Source: an uncultured Bacteroidales bacterium
GTDB lineage: Bacteria; Bacteroidota; Bacteroidia; Bacteroidales; UBA932
Reading direction: 5' to 3'
Length of the DNA stretch: 64,000 nucleotides
Assembly (NCBI GenBank): GCA_947253655.1
Contig: CAMYAE010000002.1
Span: 124,001 to 188,000, forward strand
The number at the start of each line of letters is the position of its first letter. Position 1 is the first letter of the stretch. Positions 17,905 to 26,126 of this stretch are shown one piece after another. Below the pieces are notes generated by a model, which was not told the origin of the DNA, ran no database searches, and was given only the letters and a program-made list of their open reading frames with translations. A program made the position numbers and the translations under genes.

Positions 17905-18654
17905 ATGGCAGAGCGCGTTTTTACGTACTTCGTTTCTGATGTGCATCTCGGCTTGAATATCAAGGATATGGTGGGACGCGAAGAGCGTTTTGTGCGTTTC
18001 CTGGACTCTGTGCCTGAGGATAAGACGGAGTCGCTTTACCTTCTCGGGGATATATGGGATTTCTGGTACGAATATCACGATGTCGTTCCAAAAGGCTATG
18101 TGCTGGTTTTTGCCAGACTGATTGAACTGATGAAGGCCGGTGTGAAAGTCTACTTCTTCCCGGGTAACCATGATATATGGTGCTACCATTATTTTGAGGA
18201 TATGGGTATGAAGATAATAGAGCAGCCGTACATTGTTGAAATTGCAGGGAAAACATTCTTTCTCGGTCACGGAGACGGTCTGGGCAAAGGCATGCATTGG
18301 TACAAACTTATGCGTTGGGCTTTCCACAATCGTTTTTTGCAGGTAATGTTCAGTTTCCTGCATCCGTGGCTTGCGTTCCGCCTTGGGAAAGGCTGGTCGA
18401 AGAACAGCCGTCTTGCCAAGGATGTGCCGTATAAATTCCGGAATGAAGACGAGCCGCTCTATCAATACGCCGTCGAGCAGTCTTCCATGCGGCATATAGA
18501 TTATTTTATTTTCGGACATTATCACGACCTCGTAGACCTGAATCTGCCTACCGGGGCCAGAATGCTGATAATGAAAGATTGGGTGGACGGAGGCTTTTAT
18601 CTAAGATTTTCAGGAACTTCCGGTATTGAAGGGTATTCTCTGAAAATGGAATAA
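17905..18654 (+). CDS. lpxH: UDP-2,3-diacylglucosamine diphosphatase (LpxH-type)
   Basis: 249 residues of the calcineurin-like metallophosphatase fold, with the metal motifs DVH (12-14), GDIWD (48-52), GNHD (87-90), GHGD (121-124) and a late GHYH. It would hydrolyse UDP-2,3-diacylglucosamine to lipid X in lipid A synthesis. The gene starts one base after uppP. Its last 58 bases overlap the end of the convergent DUF4294 gene. Assignment within the LpxH family rests on length, motifs and context; symbol is tentative. Confidence 0.85.
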   Translation: MAERVFTYFVSDVHLGLNIKDMVGREERFVRFLDSVPEDKTESLYLLGDIWDFWYEYHDVVPKGYVLVFARLIELMKAGVKVYFFPGNHDIWCYHYFEDMGMKIIEQPYIVEIAGKTFFLGHGDGLGKGMHWYKLMRWAFHNRFLQVMFSFLHPWLAFRLGKGWSKNSRLAKDVPYKFRNEDEPLYQYAVEQSSMRHIDYFIFGHYHDLVDLNLPTGARMLIMKDWVDGGFYLRFSGTSGIEGYSLKME

Positions 18655-19292
18655 TACAGTTCCGGAAATTCCCCGCTGTTCCATTTTTTTATCAGTTCTT
18701 CGATGTCGCGATCCTCCCCCGTCGGGTCATAGTGCTTTTTCATATCTGTACCGAACATCTTTGCCAGACCCTGCCAGAAGCCGGCGGCCATACCGTTCTT
18801 ATAGTACTTGATAATCTCGTATGAGGATTTCCCGACTTCCCTGTCAATCAGTTTCATCATCAGCTGGCCTTGTGATATTGTCATGTTCCTGGCCGTCTTC
18901 TCGTAGGAAACGAAAATGCGCTTCTGAAGATTATTTACATATTTTTCTTTCTGCCTCCTGCTGAAATTCCTTGCCTTGAAAGTGCTGTCTGTTTCCCGTA
19001 CAAGCTGCTGTGCCAAAAGTGAATAGGGATATACAACGGCGAAATTCCTTACGAGACGGCTATATCTCCTCCAATCTTTCTTTTTGTTTATTCCGAACGA
19101 ATACGAAGGGGCGATTGTCCCCACATACAGTGTGTCCCCGTTTTCGACTATATACCGCATATATTTCCCGGTTGCAGGCATAGGGTATCTTTTTCCGGAG
19201 TTGTCTTGGGAAAATGATATACCGCCGCCCGTGCCTGCCAGAAGCAGCAGGCAGACAATCATTTCCTTATATCTCCTCAACATCTTTTCCAT
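18597..19292 (-). CDS. DUF4294 family exported protein
   Basis: 231 residues from ATG 19292. The frame is open to 19346, but a perfect TAnnTTTG box (minus strand, 19341-19334) lies inside that part, so the true start must be downstream. The protein has an N-terminal hydrophobic segment (VCLLLLAGTGGGISF) and then the basic, helical DUF4294 region (KKDWRRYSRLVRNFAVVYPY). Function unknown. Its 3' end overlaps lpxH by 58 bases in the opposite direction. Confidence 0.82.
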   Translation of the reverse strand: MEKMLRRYKEMIVCLLLLAGTGGGISFSQDNSGKRYPMPATGKYMRYIVENGDTLYVGTIAPSYSFGINKKKDWRRYSRLVRNFAVVYPYSLLAQQLVRETDSTFKARNFSRRQKEKYVNNLQKRIFVSYEKTARNMTISQGQLMMKLIDREVGKSSYEIIKYYKNGMAAGFWQGLAKMFGTDMKKHYDPTGEDRDIEELIKKWNSGEFPELYYSIFREYPSIPEVPENLR

Positions 19293-19333
19293 AGTTGTCT
19301 TTTCCTCCGGGGCGGCAGGTCTTCCTGCCCCTG

Positions 19334-19341
19334 CAAAGGTA
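19334..19341 (-). promoter_or_regulatory. Promoter -7 element of the DUF4294 gene
   Basis: The minus strand reads TACCTTTG, a perfect match, about 42 bases before the chosen start codon. It rules out the longer reading frame. The -33 box is weak. Confidence 0.55.
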
Positions 19342-19510
19342 ATCATTATCCTGTTTTGTGAAATAGGATTGCCAAAATCTCAATTTTAATCATTACTTGT
19401 GTCGAAAATGAGACGAATATTTTTTCATTGATATATGTAATATGTTGATATACTTAATGATGAGTGTCAAAAATCACGGTCGAAAATAGTAAAATATTTT
19501 TCAAAAAGTG

Positions 19511-19540
19511 TTTGGTTTTCAGATATTTTTATTATCTTTG
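19511..19540 (+). promoter_or_regulatory. Promoter of the rplP-rplQ operon
   Basis: TTTG at 19511-19514 and TATCTTTG at 19533-19540, 18 bases apart, is a near-consensus Bacteroidota promoter. Transcription would start near 19547 and leave a leader of about 80 bases before rplP. Its downstream bases TTTGCAGTCC equal those of the rplC promoter. The rest of the gap (19293-19627) is AT-rich with no gene that I can support. Confidence 0.82.
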
Positions 19541-19627
19541 CAGTCCTAAAATTAGCTAAGAAATATCTAAGTGATTGATTTATAGCTATTTAGAATTTTT
19601 GCGAAATATTTTTAAAGTAATACAGCA

Positions 19628-20047
19628 ATGTTACAACCGAAGAAAACCAAATTCAGAAGGGAACAGAAAGGCGTGATGAAGGGTAATTCCCAAAGGGGAC
19701 ACCAGCTCGCATTCGGTTCTTTCGGTCTTAAGACCCTGGAGAGTTGTTGGCTTACAGCGCAGCAGATTGAGGCTGCTCGTCAGGCGATATCCCGTCAGAT
19801 GAATCGTGAGGGACAGATATGGATCAGGGTATTCCCTGCCAAGCCTTTCACCAAGAAGCCGTTGGATACCCGTATGGGTAAAGGTAAAGGTGATCCTCAG
19901 GGGTTTGTATGTCCGGTTACTCCGGGGCGTATATTATTTGAGGCTGAAGGGGTGTCGTTAGACATCGCAAAAGAGGCTATGCGTCTTGCAGCCAACAAGC
20001 TCCCGGTTGCTACGAAGTTTATCGTACGCAGAGATTATGTGGAATAA
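19628..20047 (+). CDS. rplP: Large-subunit ribosomal protein L16
   Basis: 139 residues, normal length, starting LQPKKTKFRREQKG. L16 helps to place the A-site tRNA (family motifs GRILFEAEGV and RMGKGKG are present). In other bacteria this gene directly follows rpsC; here it opens a new operon behind its own promoter. Confidence 0.98.
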   Translation: MLQPKKTKFRREQKGVMKGNSQRGHQLAFGSFGLKTLESCWLTAQQIEAARQAISRQMNREGQIWIRVFPAKPFTKKPLDTRMGKGKGDPQGFVCPVTPGRILFEAEGVSLDIAKEAMRLAANKLPVATKFIVRRDYVE

Positions 20048-20064
20048 TTTAATGGAGAAAAGGT

Positions 20065-20262
20065 ATGAAACCAAATGAAGTACGTGAAATGTCCATTGCG
20101 GATCTCAAGGATCGCATAGGAGTAGAAAAGGCAAACCTCGATTCAATGAGAATCAATCATGCTATCTCTCCATTGGAGGACACATCGGAGTTTAAGAAAA
20201 AGAGGAAAGATATCGCCCGCATGATTACAATCCTCGCTGAAAAAGAAAAACAACAGAACTAA
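20065..20262 (+). CDS. rpmC: Large-subunit ribosomal protein L29
   Basis: 65 residues, two-helix protein at the tunnel exit, with the conserved start KPNEVREMS and the ending typical of L29. Seventeen bases after rplP. Confidence 0.96.
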   Translation: MKPNEVREMSIADLKDRIGVEKANLDSMRINHAISPLEDTSEFKKKRKDIARMITILAEKEKQQN

Positions 20263-20273
20263 ATAATATCTCT

Positions 20274-20528
20274 ATGGAAAGAAATCTTCGTAAAGAAAGA
20301 ACAGGTATCGTAGTGAGCAACAAGATGGACAAGACCATTGTAGTTGCTGTCGAAACCAGAGAGAAACACCCTATTTACGGGAAGTTCGTTAAGAAGACCA
20401 CCAAATATGTGGCTCAGGATGAGAAGAACGAGTGTAGCGAGGGCGATAAGGTCCTCATTATGGAGACACGTCCTTTGAGCAAGACAAAAAGGTGGAGATT
20501 AGTTGAAATTGTAGAAAAAGTCAAATAG
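20274..20528 (+). CDS. rpsQ: Small-subunit ribosomal protein S17
   Basis: 84 residues, standard S17 with RTGIVVSNKMDKTIVVAVE. It binds 16S rRNA early in 30S assembly. Eleven bases after rpmC. Confidence 0.97.
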   Translation: MERNLRKERTGIVVSNKMDKTIVVAVETREKHPIYGKFVKKTTKYVAQDEKNECSEGDKVLIMETRPLSKTKRWRLVEIVEKVK

Positions 20529-20530
20529 CG

Positions 20531-20896
20531 ATGATACAGCAGGAATCACGTTTGTTGGTGGCAGACAATAGCGGCGCTAAGGAAGTGCTCTGCGTGCGCG
20601 TGCTTGGGGGAACCCGCCACCGTTATGCATCTGTAGGCGACAAGATTGTCGTTGCAGTGAAGAGCGCGGTCTCCGGTGGAGACGCAAAGAAAGGTACAGT
20701 TTCTAAAGCTGTGATAGTTCGTACAAAGAAAGAAATCCGCAGGCCGGACGGGTCATATATCCGTTTCGACGACAATGCTTGTGTTCTTCTCAACAACGCA
20801 GGAGAACTTCGCGGCACCCGTATTTTCGGACCTGTCGCAAGAGAGCTGCGCGAACATTATATGAAAATAGTTTCATTGGCACCGGAGGTCCTTTAA
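20531..20896 (+). CDS. rplN: Large-subunit ribosomal protein L14
   Basis: 121 residues, with the L14 start MIQQESRLLVADNSGAKEV and the VARELRE segment near the end. L14 faces the subunit interface next to L19 and L3. Two bases after rpsQ. Confidence 0.98.
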   Translation: MIQQESRLLVADNSGAKEVLCVRVLGGTRHRYASVGDKIVVAVKSAVSGGDAKKGTVSKAVIVRTKKEIRRPDGSYIRFDDNACVLLNNAGELRGTRIFGPVARELREHYMKIVSLAPEVL

Positions 20897-20902
20897 TAAT
20901 AT

Positions 20903-21241
20903 ATGATTATGAAAAAGTTTCGTGTAAAGAAAGGTGACACCGTATATGTCAATGCCGGTAACGATAAAGGTAAGACGGGAAAGATTCTTGAAGTGATCAA
21001 GGAGAAGGACCGCGTTATCGTTGAGGGAATAAATATGGTAAGCAAACATACCAAACCGAATGCAAAACAGCCTCAGGGAGGTATTATCAAGAGGGAAGCG
21101 GGAATACACATTTCCAATGTGCAGCTTCTTGACCCTGCAAAGAGTACCGCAAGCAAGCCGGTGCCAACCCGTGCAGGATATAAGTTTGTAGACGGAAAGA
21201 AGGTTCGTTTCGCTAAAAAATCCGGAGAAGAGATTAAGTAA
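20903..21241 (+). CDS. rplX: Large-subunit ribosomal protein L24
   Basis: 112 residues with a KOW motif near the N-terminus (KKGDTVYVNAGNDKGKTGKI). It is one of the first proteins to bind 23S rRNA. Start could also be ATG two codons later (MKKFRV), which looks more like other L24 proteins; the difference is small. Confidence 0.97.
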   Translation: MIMKKFRVKKGDTVYVNAGNDKGKTGKILEVIKEKDRVIVEGINMVSKHTKPNAKQPQGGIIKREAGIHISNVQLLDPAKSTASKPVPTRAGYKFVDGKKVRFAKKSGEEIK

Positions 21242-21243
21242 TT

Positions 21244-21849
21244 ATGGCAACAAAGAAAACAAAAAAAGCTCCTGCAGAGGTCGTTGCAGTACCGGCAGGA
21301 TATGTGCCTTCCCTCAAGAAGGTATATAAAGAGGAGATAATCCCTGCTCTCATGAAACAGTTCTCTTATACTTCTGTTATGCAGGTTCCTAAACTTGTGA
21401 AGATTACAATTAACGAAGGTATCGGAGAGGGCGTTGCCGACAAGAAAGTGGTAGAAGAGGCAGCGGAAGAACTTTCTATGATAGTCGGTCAGAAAGCCGT
21501 TATCACGACATCAAAGAAAGACATTTCAAATTTCAAGCTTCGTAAGGGCATGCCTATCGGAGTTAAGGTTACGCTTCGCGAAGCTAAGATGTATGAGTTC
21601 TTGGAGAGGCTTATCCGCGTCTCAATACCTCGTATCCGCGACTTCAACGGTATTGCAGAGAAGCTTGACGGCAGAGGCAATTACACCTTGGGCCTGAAAG
21701 AGCAGATTATATTCCCTGAAATTGATATGGACAAGAACCCTAAGGTTCATGGAATGGAGATTACATTTGTAACCACAGCCAATACCGACGAAGAGGCATA
21801 CGCCCTTCTGAAAGCATTCGGGCTTCCGTTCAAGAAACATAACAACTAA
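21244..21849 (+). CDS. rplE: Large-subunit ribosomal protein L5
   Basis: 201 residues, about 16-20 longer than most L5 proteins because of a lysine/alanine-rich N-terminus (KKTKKAPAEV). The core is standard (YKEEIIPALMKQFSY; RGNYTLGLKEQIIFPEI). L5 binds 5S rRNA and contacts the P-site tRNA. Confidence 0.97.
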   Translation: MATKKTKKAPAEVVAVPAGYVPSLKKVYKEEIIPALMKQFSYTSVMQVPKLVKITINEGIGEGVADKKVVEEAAEELSMIVGQKAVITTSKKDISNFKLRKGMPIGVKVTLREAKMYEFLERLIRVSIPRIRDFNGIAEKLDGRGNYTLGLKEQIIFPEIDMDKNPKVHGMEITFVTTANTDEEAYALLKAFGLPFKKHNN

Positions 21850-21860
21850 AAAAATATAAG

Positions 21861-22130
21861 ATGGCAAAAGAATCAATGAAAGCCCGCGAAGTAAAACGCG
21901 CGAAATTAGTTGCGAAGTACGCAGAGAAGAGAAAGGCTCTTAAAGAGGCCGGTGATTGGGCCGCCCTCGATAAATTGCCTAAGAACTCTTCCCCTGTACG
22001 TCTTCACAACCGCTGCTCTCTTACCGGCCGTCCGAAAGGATATATGCGTGCCTTTGGGCTCAGCCGTATCCAGTTCCGGGAAATGGCAAGCAGCGGACTG
22101 ATTCCGGGTGTGAAGAAGGCAAGCTGGTAG
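21861..22130 (+). CDS. rpsN: Small-subunit ribosomal protein S14 (zinc-free form)
   Basis: 89 residues. The conserved segment RLHNRCSLTGRPKGYMR is present, but the four zinc cysteines of the short S14 form are missing, so this is the longer, zinc-independent type. It sits in the 30S head. Confidence 0.97.
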   Translation: MAKESMKAREVKRAKLVAKYAEKRKALKEAGDWAALDKLPKNSSPVRLHNRCSLTGRPKGYMRAFGLSRIQFREMASSGLIPGVKKASW

Positions 22131-22218
22131 TTTTGAAAAGTAGTTTTAAATCTACATATTTTATTATTAACAATCGGATATCGGGCGTAGTTACGCCGGT
22201 ACATTAAAAACAAAAAAA
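22131..22218 (+). promoter_or_regulatory. Leader region before rpsH with an imperfect hairpin
   Basis: This 88-base gap is by far the longest inside the rplP-rplE-rplQ run. It contains GGCGTA GT TACGCC at 22184-22197, which can fold as a 4-pair GGCG/CGCC stem with a 6-base loop. No good TAnnTTTG box was seen. In Escherichia coli S8 represses the spc operon by binding near rplE; a similar role here is a guess. Confidence 0.3.
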
Positions 22219-22614
22219 ATGACTGATCCAATTGCAGATTATCTAACAAGGATTCGCAATGCTTATCTGGCAGGCAACAAGGTTGTCGAGATACCTTCAT
22301 CGAATCTGAAGGTGGCCATGACAAAGATCCTGTTTGAGAAAGGCTACATCCTCAGCTACAAGGTAGTGGAAGGAAGTCCTTGCAACACGATTAAGATCGC
22401 GTTGAAGTATCACCCTCAGACCAAAATGGCGGCTATCAAGAAAATCGAGAGAGTTTCAAAGCCGGGTTTGAGAAAATATGCCGATGTGAAGAATATGCCA
22501 AGGGTGCTTAACGGACTCGGCATCGCTATCCTCACAACTTCAAAGGGCGTCATCACCGACAAGGAAGCTAAGGAGCTAAATGTAGGCGGTGAGATATTAT
22601 GCTATGTTTATTAA
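22219..22614 (+). CDS. rpsH: Small-subunit ribosomal protein S8
   Basis: 131 residues starting TDPIADYLTRIRNA, the normal S8 N-terminus, and ending in the family's GGEILCYVY. S8 binds the central domain of 16S rRNA. Confidence 0.98.
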   Translation: MTDPIADYLTRIRNAYLAGNKVVEIPSSNLKVAMTKILFEKGYILSYKVVEGSPCNTIKIALKYHPQTKMAAIKKIERVSKPGLRKYADVKNMPRVLNGLGIAILTTSKGVITDKEAKELNVGGEILCYVY

Positions 22615-22630
22615 TTAAAACCATCTGATA

Positions 22631-23191
22631 ATGTCAAGAATTGGTAAAATGCCTGTAAGCCTTCCGGAAAAGGTGAGCGCAGAATTGCTCCCTGGCAACG
22701 TGGTGAAGGTTAAAGGACCTCTTGGCGAGCTTTCTCAGCAAGTTCATCCTGAGATTAAGGTCGAGATAGAGGGAAGTGAAATCAAATTAACACGTCCTAC
22801 GGACGAGCCTGAACATCGTTCAATGCACGGACTTTATCGTGCCTTGATAAATAATATGGTCGAGGGTGTTTCTAAGGGATATGAAATAAAGCAGATACTG
22901 GTAGGTGTGGGTTACCGTGTCGAGGTTAAAGGACAGCTTCTTGTCTTTGCGCTCGGTTTTTCTCACGATGTTCAGTTTATGCTTCCTAAAGAAGTGACCG
23001 CCGAAGCTCCTCAGATAAAGAAAGGTGAGAACCCTATACTTATTCTCAGGAGTGCCGACAAACAGCTTATCGGACAGGTTGCGGCTAAGATCCGTTCTCT
23101 CCGTAAGCCTGAACCTTACAAGGGCAAGGGTATTAAATTTGCCGGCGAGCAGCTTCGTCGCAAGGCCGGTAAAACAGCTGCGGCTAAATAA
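22631..23191 (+). CDS. rplF: Large-subunit ribosomal protein L6
   Basis: 186 residues; two similar L6 domains with the signature RKPEPYKGKGIKF near the end (residues about 155-167). It lies near the GTPase-associated centre of the 50S subunit. Confidence 0.98.
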   Translation: MSRIGKMPVSLPEKVSAELLPGNVVKVKGPLGELSQQVHPEIKVEIEGSEIKLTRPTDEPEHRSMHGLYRALINNMVEGVSKGYEIKQILVGVGYRVEVKGQLLVFALGFSHDVQFMLPKEVTAEAPQIKKGENPILILRSADKQLIGQVAAKIRSLRKPEPYKGKGIKFAGEQLRRKAGKTAAAK

Positions 23192-23193
23192 TT

Positions 23194-23199
23194 AGGAGG
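23194..23199 (+). promoter_or_regulatory. Shine-Dalgarno sequence AGGAGG before rplR
   Basis: AGGAGG lies 8 bases before the rplR ATG, the ideal spacing. It is in the spacer and not in coding sequence. Such sites are rare in Bacteroidota. Confidence 0.6.
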
Positions 23200-23207
23200 A
23201 AAGAATT

Positions 23208-23570
23208 ATGGCTATTAGTAAAATAGAAAGAAGAAAAAGGATTCACTACCGCATACGCAAGCACGTAAATGGTACTGCTGAAAGGCCGAGAATGGTCGTT
23301 TTCAGGAGCAACAAGCAGATTTACGTCCAGGTAGTTGATGACGAGCAAGGGGTAACGCTTGTCGCTGCCGCTTCAAATGACAAGGTTTTGGCTGCAGAGT
23401 GCAAGGGTAAATGCGGAAAAGAGGCCGCAGCAATCGTTGGCAAGGCTATCGCCAGCCGTGCTATTGAAAAGGGAATCACACAGGTCGCTTTTGATCGTGG
23501 AGGATACCTTTATCATGGAAGAGTTCAAAGTTTGGCTGACGCTGCCCGTGAAGGCGGTCTTAAATTCTAA
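23208..23570 (+). CDS. rplR: Large-subunit ribosomal protein L18
   Basis: 120 residues; binds 5S rRNA with L5. The C-terminal part FDRGGYLYHGRVQSLADAAR is the family signature. One of three neighbouring genes with a full Shine-Dalgarno sequence. Confidence 0.97.
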   Translation: MAISKIERRKRIHYRIRKHVNGTAERPRMVVFRSNKQIYVQVVDDEQGVTLVAAASNDKVLAAECKGKCGKEAAAIVGKAIASRAIEKGITQVAFDRGGYLYHGRVQSLADAAREGGLKF

Positions 23571-23572
23571 TC

Positions 23573-24097
23573 GTGGCTATGGCAAATACAAATGTTAAAA
23601 GAGTAAAGACATCTGATCTTGAATTGAAAGACAGATTGGTTTCTATCCAGAGGGTAACAAAAGTTACTAAGGGAGGCCGTCATTTCCGCTTTGCCGCAAT
23701 CGTTGTCGTAGGTGACGAGAACGGTGTAGTAGGCTACGGTTTGGGTAAGGCCAATGAAGTTACTGCAGCAATCCAGAAAGGGATTGAGGATGCAAAGAAG
23801 AACCTGGTCAAGATTCCTGTAATCAACAAGACAATTCCTCATGAGCAGACTGCAAGATACGGCGGTTCTGAAGTATTCATGAAACCTGCCGCTCCGGGTA
23901 CCGGAGTAAAGGCCGGCGGTGCCATGCGTGCTGTATTCGAGTCTGTGGGGATTCAGAATGTGCTTGCAAAATCAAAAGGATCTTCCAACCCTCACAATCT
24001 TGTGAAGGCTACGGTAACTGCCCTTACGGAAATGAGGGACGCTTACACGGTTGCAGGACTGCGCGGTATCCCTATGAGCAAGGTGTTTAACGGATAG
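23573..24097 (+). CDS. rpsE: Small-subunit ribosomal protein S5
   Basis: 174 residues starting at ATG 23580 or the GTG at 23573; the first alternative reads MANTNVKRV and is the more usual type. The double-stranded RNA-binding part and the signature GVKAGGAMRAVFESVGIQNV are present. S5 contributes to decoding fidelity. Confidence 0.96.
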   Translation: MAMANTNVKRVKTSDLELKDRLVSIQRVTKVTKGGRHFRFAAIVVVGDENGVVGYGLGKANEVTAAIQKGIEDAKKNLVKIPVINKTIPHEQTARYGGSEVFMKPAAPGTGVKAGGAMRAVFESVGIQNVLAKSKGSSNPHNLVKATVTALTEMRDAYTVAGLRGIPMSKVFNG

Positions 24098-24101
24098 GAG
24101 G
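24096..24101 (+). promoter_or_regulatory. Shine-Dalgarno sequence AGGAGG before rpmD
   Basis: AGGAGG lies 7 bases before the rpmD ATG, directly after the rpsE stop codon. Confidence 0.6.
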
Positions 24102-24108
24102 AGACGAA

Positions 24109-24303
24109 ATGGCTGATAAAAAATATCCACAAGTAAAGGTTACACAAGTTGTAAGCAAGAACGGCTCTACCAAGAGGCAGATTGCAAATCTCAGATCTCT
24201 GGGTCTTCACAGAATGAACCAGACTGTTGTCTTGGAGAAGAATCCTGTAGTTGCAGGTATGATTACCAAAGTGCAGCATCTCGTTGCAGTAGAAGAAATA
24301 TAA
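24109..24303 (+). CDS. rpmD: Large-subunit ribosomal protein L30
   Basis: 64 residues. The family pattern is seen in NLRSLGLHRMNQTVVLEKNP. It overlaps nothing, and its stop codon runs into the Shine-Dalgarno sequence of rplO. Confidence 0.96.
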   Translation: MADKKYPQVKVTQVVSKNGSTKRQIANLRSLGLHRMNQTVVLEKNPVVAGMITKVQHLVAVEEI

Positions 24304-24308
24304 GGAGG
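24303..24308 (+). promoter_or_regulatory. Shine-Dalgarno sequence AGGAGG before rplO
   Basis: AGGAGG starts on the last base of the rpmD stop codon and lies 8 bases before the rplO ATG. Confidence 0.6.
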
Positions 24309-24316
24309 AAATACAA

Positions 24317-24766
24317 ATGAATTTGCATAATCTCAAACCTGCTAAAGGTTCCATAAAAAAGAAAGGGAAAAGAGTTGGCCGCGGAGAAGGCTCTGCCAAA
24401 GGCGGTACAGCTACCCGTGGTACAAAAGGAGCACAGTCTCGTGCAGGTTATTCGCATAAGAAAGGTTTTGAGGGTGGTCAGATGCCGATACAGAGGCGTG
24501 TCCCTAAATTCGGTTTCAAAAATCCGAACAGGATTGAATACGTGCCTGTAAATGTTGCTACGCTTCAGGCTCTTTCAGAGAAACTCGGTGTAACAACAAT
24601 CAACAGGGAAGTGCTCGCTGAAAACGGTATCGCTTCTTTGAACAAACTTGTCAAGGTACTCGGAAACGGGGAACTGACGGCAAAATTGGAAGTAACAGTA
24701 AACGCTTTCTCTAAGGCAGCCATTGAAAAAATTGAGGCTGCAGGTGGAAAGGCAATAGCTGAATAG
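24317..24766 (+). CDS. rplO: Large-subunit ribosomal protein L15
   Basis: 149 residues with the glycine-rich N-terminal half (RVGRGEGSAKGGTATRGTKG) that threads into 23S rRNA and a globular C-terminal half. Two bases before secY. Confidence 0.97.
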   Translation: MNLHNLKPAKGSIKKKGKRVGRGEGSAKGGTATRGTKGAQSRAGYSHKKGFEGGQMPIQRRVPKFGFKNPNRIEYVPVNVATLQALSEKLGVTTINREVLAENGIASLNKLVKVLGNGELTAKLEVTVNAFSKAAIEKIEAAGGKAIAE

Positions 24767-24768
24767 AA

Positions 24769-26106
24769 ATGAAGAAATTTATTGAGACAATCAAGAACAT
24801 CTTCAAGATTGAAGAGCTGCGCAAGAGGTTGGTTTACACCTTCCTCTTGGTGCTCGTTTATCGTTTAGGGTGTTTCATCGTGCTTCCCGGCATTGATGCG
24901 ACCCTCCTTGCAAACCTGAAGAGCAGTGCTAACGAAGGCCTTGTAGGCCTCCTCAACATGTTCTCCGGAGGAGCATTCGGTAACGCTTCAATCTTCGCAT
25001 TGGGTGTGATGCCTTACATCTCGGCATCCATCGTGATTCAGCTTCTCGGTATGTTCGTCCCATATTTCAGGAAACTGCAAATGGAAGGCGAGAGCGGCCG
25101 TAGGAAGATGAATCAACTGACGCGCTATCTGACAATAGCGATTCTTGCTATCCAGAGCCCTGCCTATCTTGCCCAGATTCACAATCAGATTCCGGGACAG
25201 GCTTTTGTAGCTGTAAATCAGCTCGGCTGGAGCAACTTCACATTCAACTTGGTATCCACAATCATTCTGATGTCAGGCTCAATGTTTGTGATGTGGCTTG
25301 GTGAAAGGATCACCGATCGCGGTATCGGGAACGGTATATCCCTTATCATCATGATAGGTATCGTTGCACGTCTGCCATTCGCTCTTGCCGCTGAAATCGG
25401 CGAGAAGATGCAGACAACCAACGGTGGCCCGCTCTTCCTGATCATCGAGTTCATAGTATTGTTCCTGGTGTTCGTGGCAGCTATTGCTTTGGTCCAGGGC
25501 GTAAGGCGTGTCCCTGTACAGTACGCAAAGAGAATTGTCGGCAACCGTCAATATGGCGGAGTCCGTCAATATATACCTCTGAAAATAAATGCAGCCGGCG
25601 TTATGCCTATAATTTTCGCACAGGCTCTGATGTTGTTCCCTATCCTTTTCTCAAGGTGGGATGCAACCAGAGGACTTGCAGCTACATTGGGCAACTACAC
25701 CGGTTTCTGGTATAACTTTATTTTCGGCTTCCTGGTCGTTATATTCACATACTTCTATACGGCCGTTACGGTAAACCCTACCATGATGGCTGAGGATATG
25801 AAGAAGAACGGAGGTTTTATACCCGGAGTGAAGCCTGGAAAGAAGACCGTGGAATACCTTGACTCAATTATGTCAAAGGTGACGCTCCCCGGCTCTATAT
25901 TCTTGGCGATAATCGCTATACTTCCGGCAATCGCAATGATTTTCGGAATTAACAACCAGTTTGCAAGTTTCTTCGGTGGTACTTCCCTGCTGATTCTTGT
26001 AGGTGTTATACTGGATACTCTCCAGCAGATAGAAAGTTACTTGCTGATGCGTCACTATGACGGTCTTATGAAGACAGGTCGTCTTAGCGGTCGTTCAGGA
26101 ATGTAA
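24769..26106 (+). CDS. secY: Preprotein translocase subunit SecY
   Basis: 445 residues, ten predicted membrane helices, the channel through which proteins cross or enter the inner membrane. Family signatures present: GVMPYISASIVIQLLG and the cytoplasmic loop with RRVPVQYAKR that contacts the ribosome and SecA. Placed after rplO as in nearly all bacteria. Confidence 0.98.
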   Translation: MKKFIETIKNIFKIEELRKRLVYTFLLVLVYRLGCFIVLPGIDATLLANLKSSANEGLVGLLNMFSGGAFGNASIFALGVMPYISASIVIQLLGMFVPYFRKLQMEGESGRRKMNQLTRYLTIAILAIQSPAYLAQIHNQIPGQAFVAVNQLGWSNFTFNLVSTIILMSGSMFVMWLGERITDRGIGNGISLIIMIGIVARLPFALAAEIGEKMQTTNGGPLFLIIEFIVLFLVFVAAIALVQGVRRVPVQYAKRIVGNRQYGGVRQYIPLKINAAGVMPIIFAQALMLFPILFSRWDATRGLAATLGNYTGFWYNFIFGFLVVIFTYFYTAVTVNPTMMAEDMKKNGGFIPGVKPGKKTVEYLDSIMSKVTLPGSIFLAIIAILPAIAMIFGINNQFASFFGGTSLLILVGVILDTLQQIESYLLMRHYDGLMKTGRLSGRSGM

Positions 26107-26126
26107 AAGTTGATAATTTAAGGAAG

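Noticed and set aside
9112..19346. Block between rpsC and rplP as a mobile element
   Set aside because: No transposase, integrase, direct repeat or phage gene was found and base composition looks like that of the neighbours. It consists of ordinary housekeeping genes.
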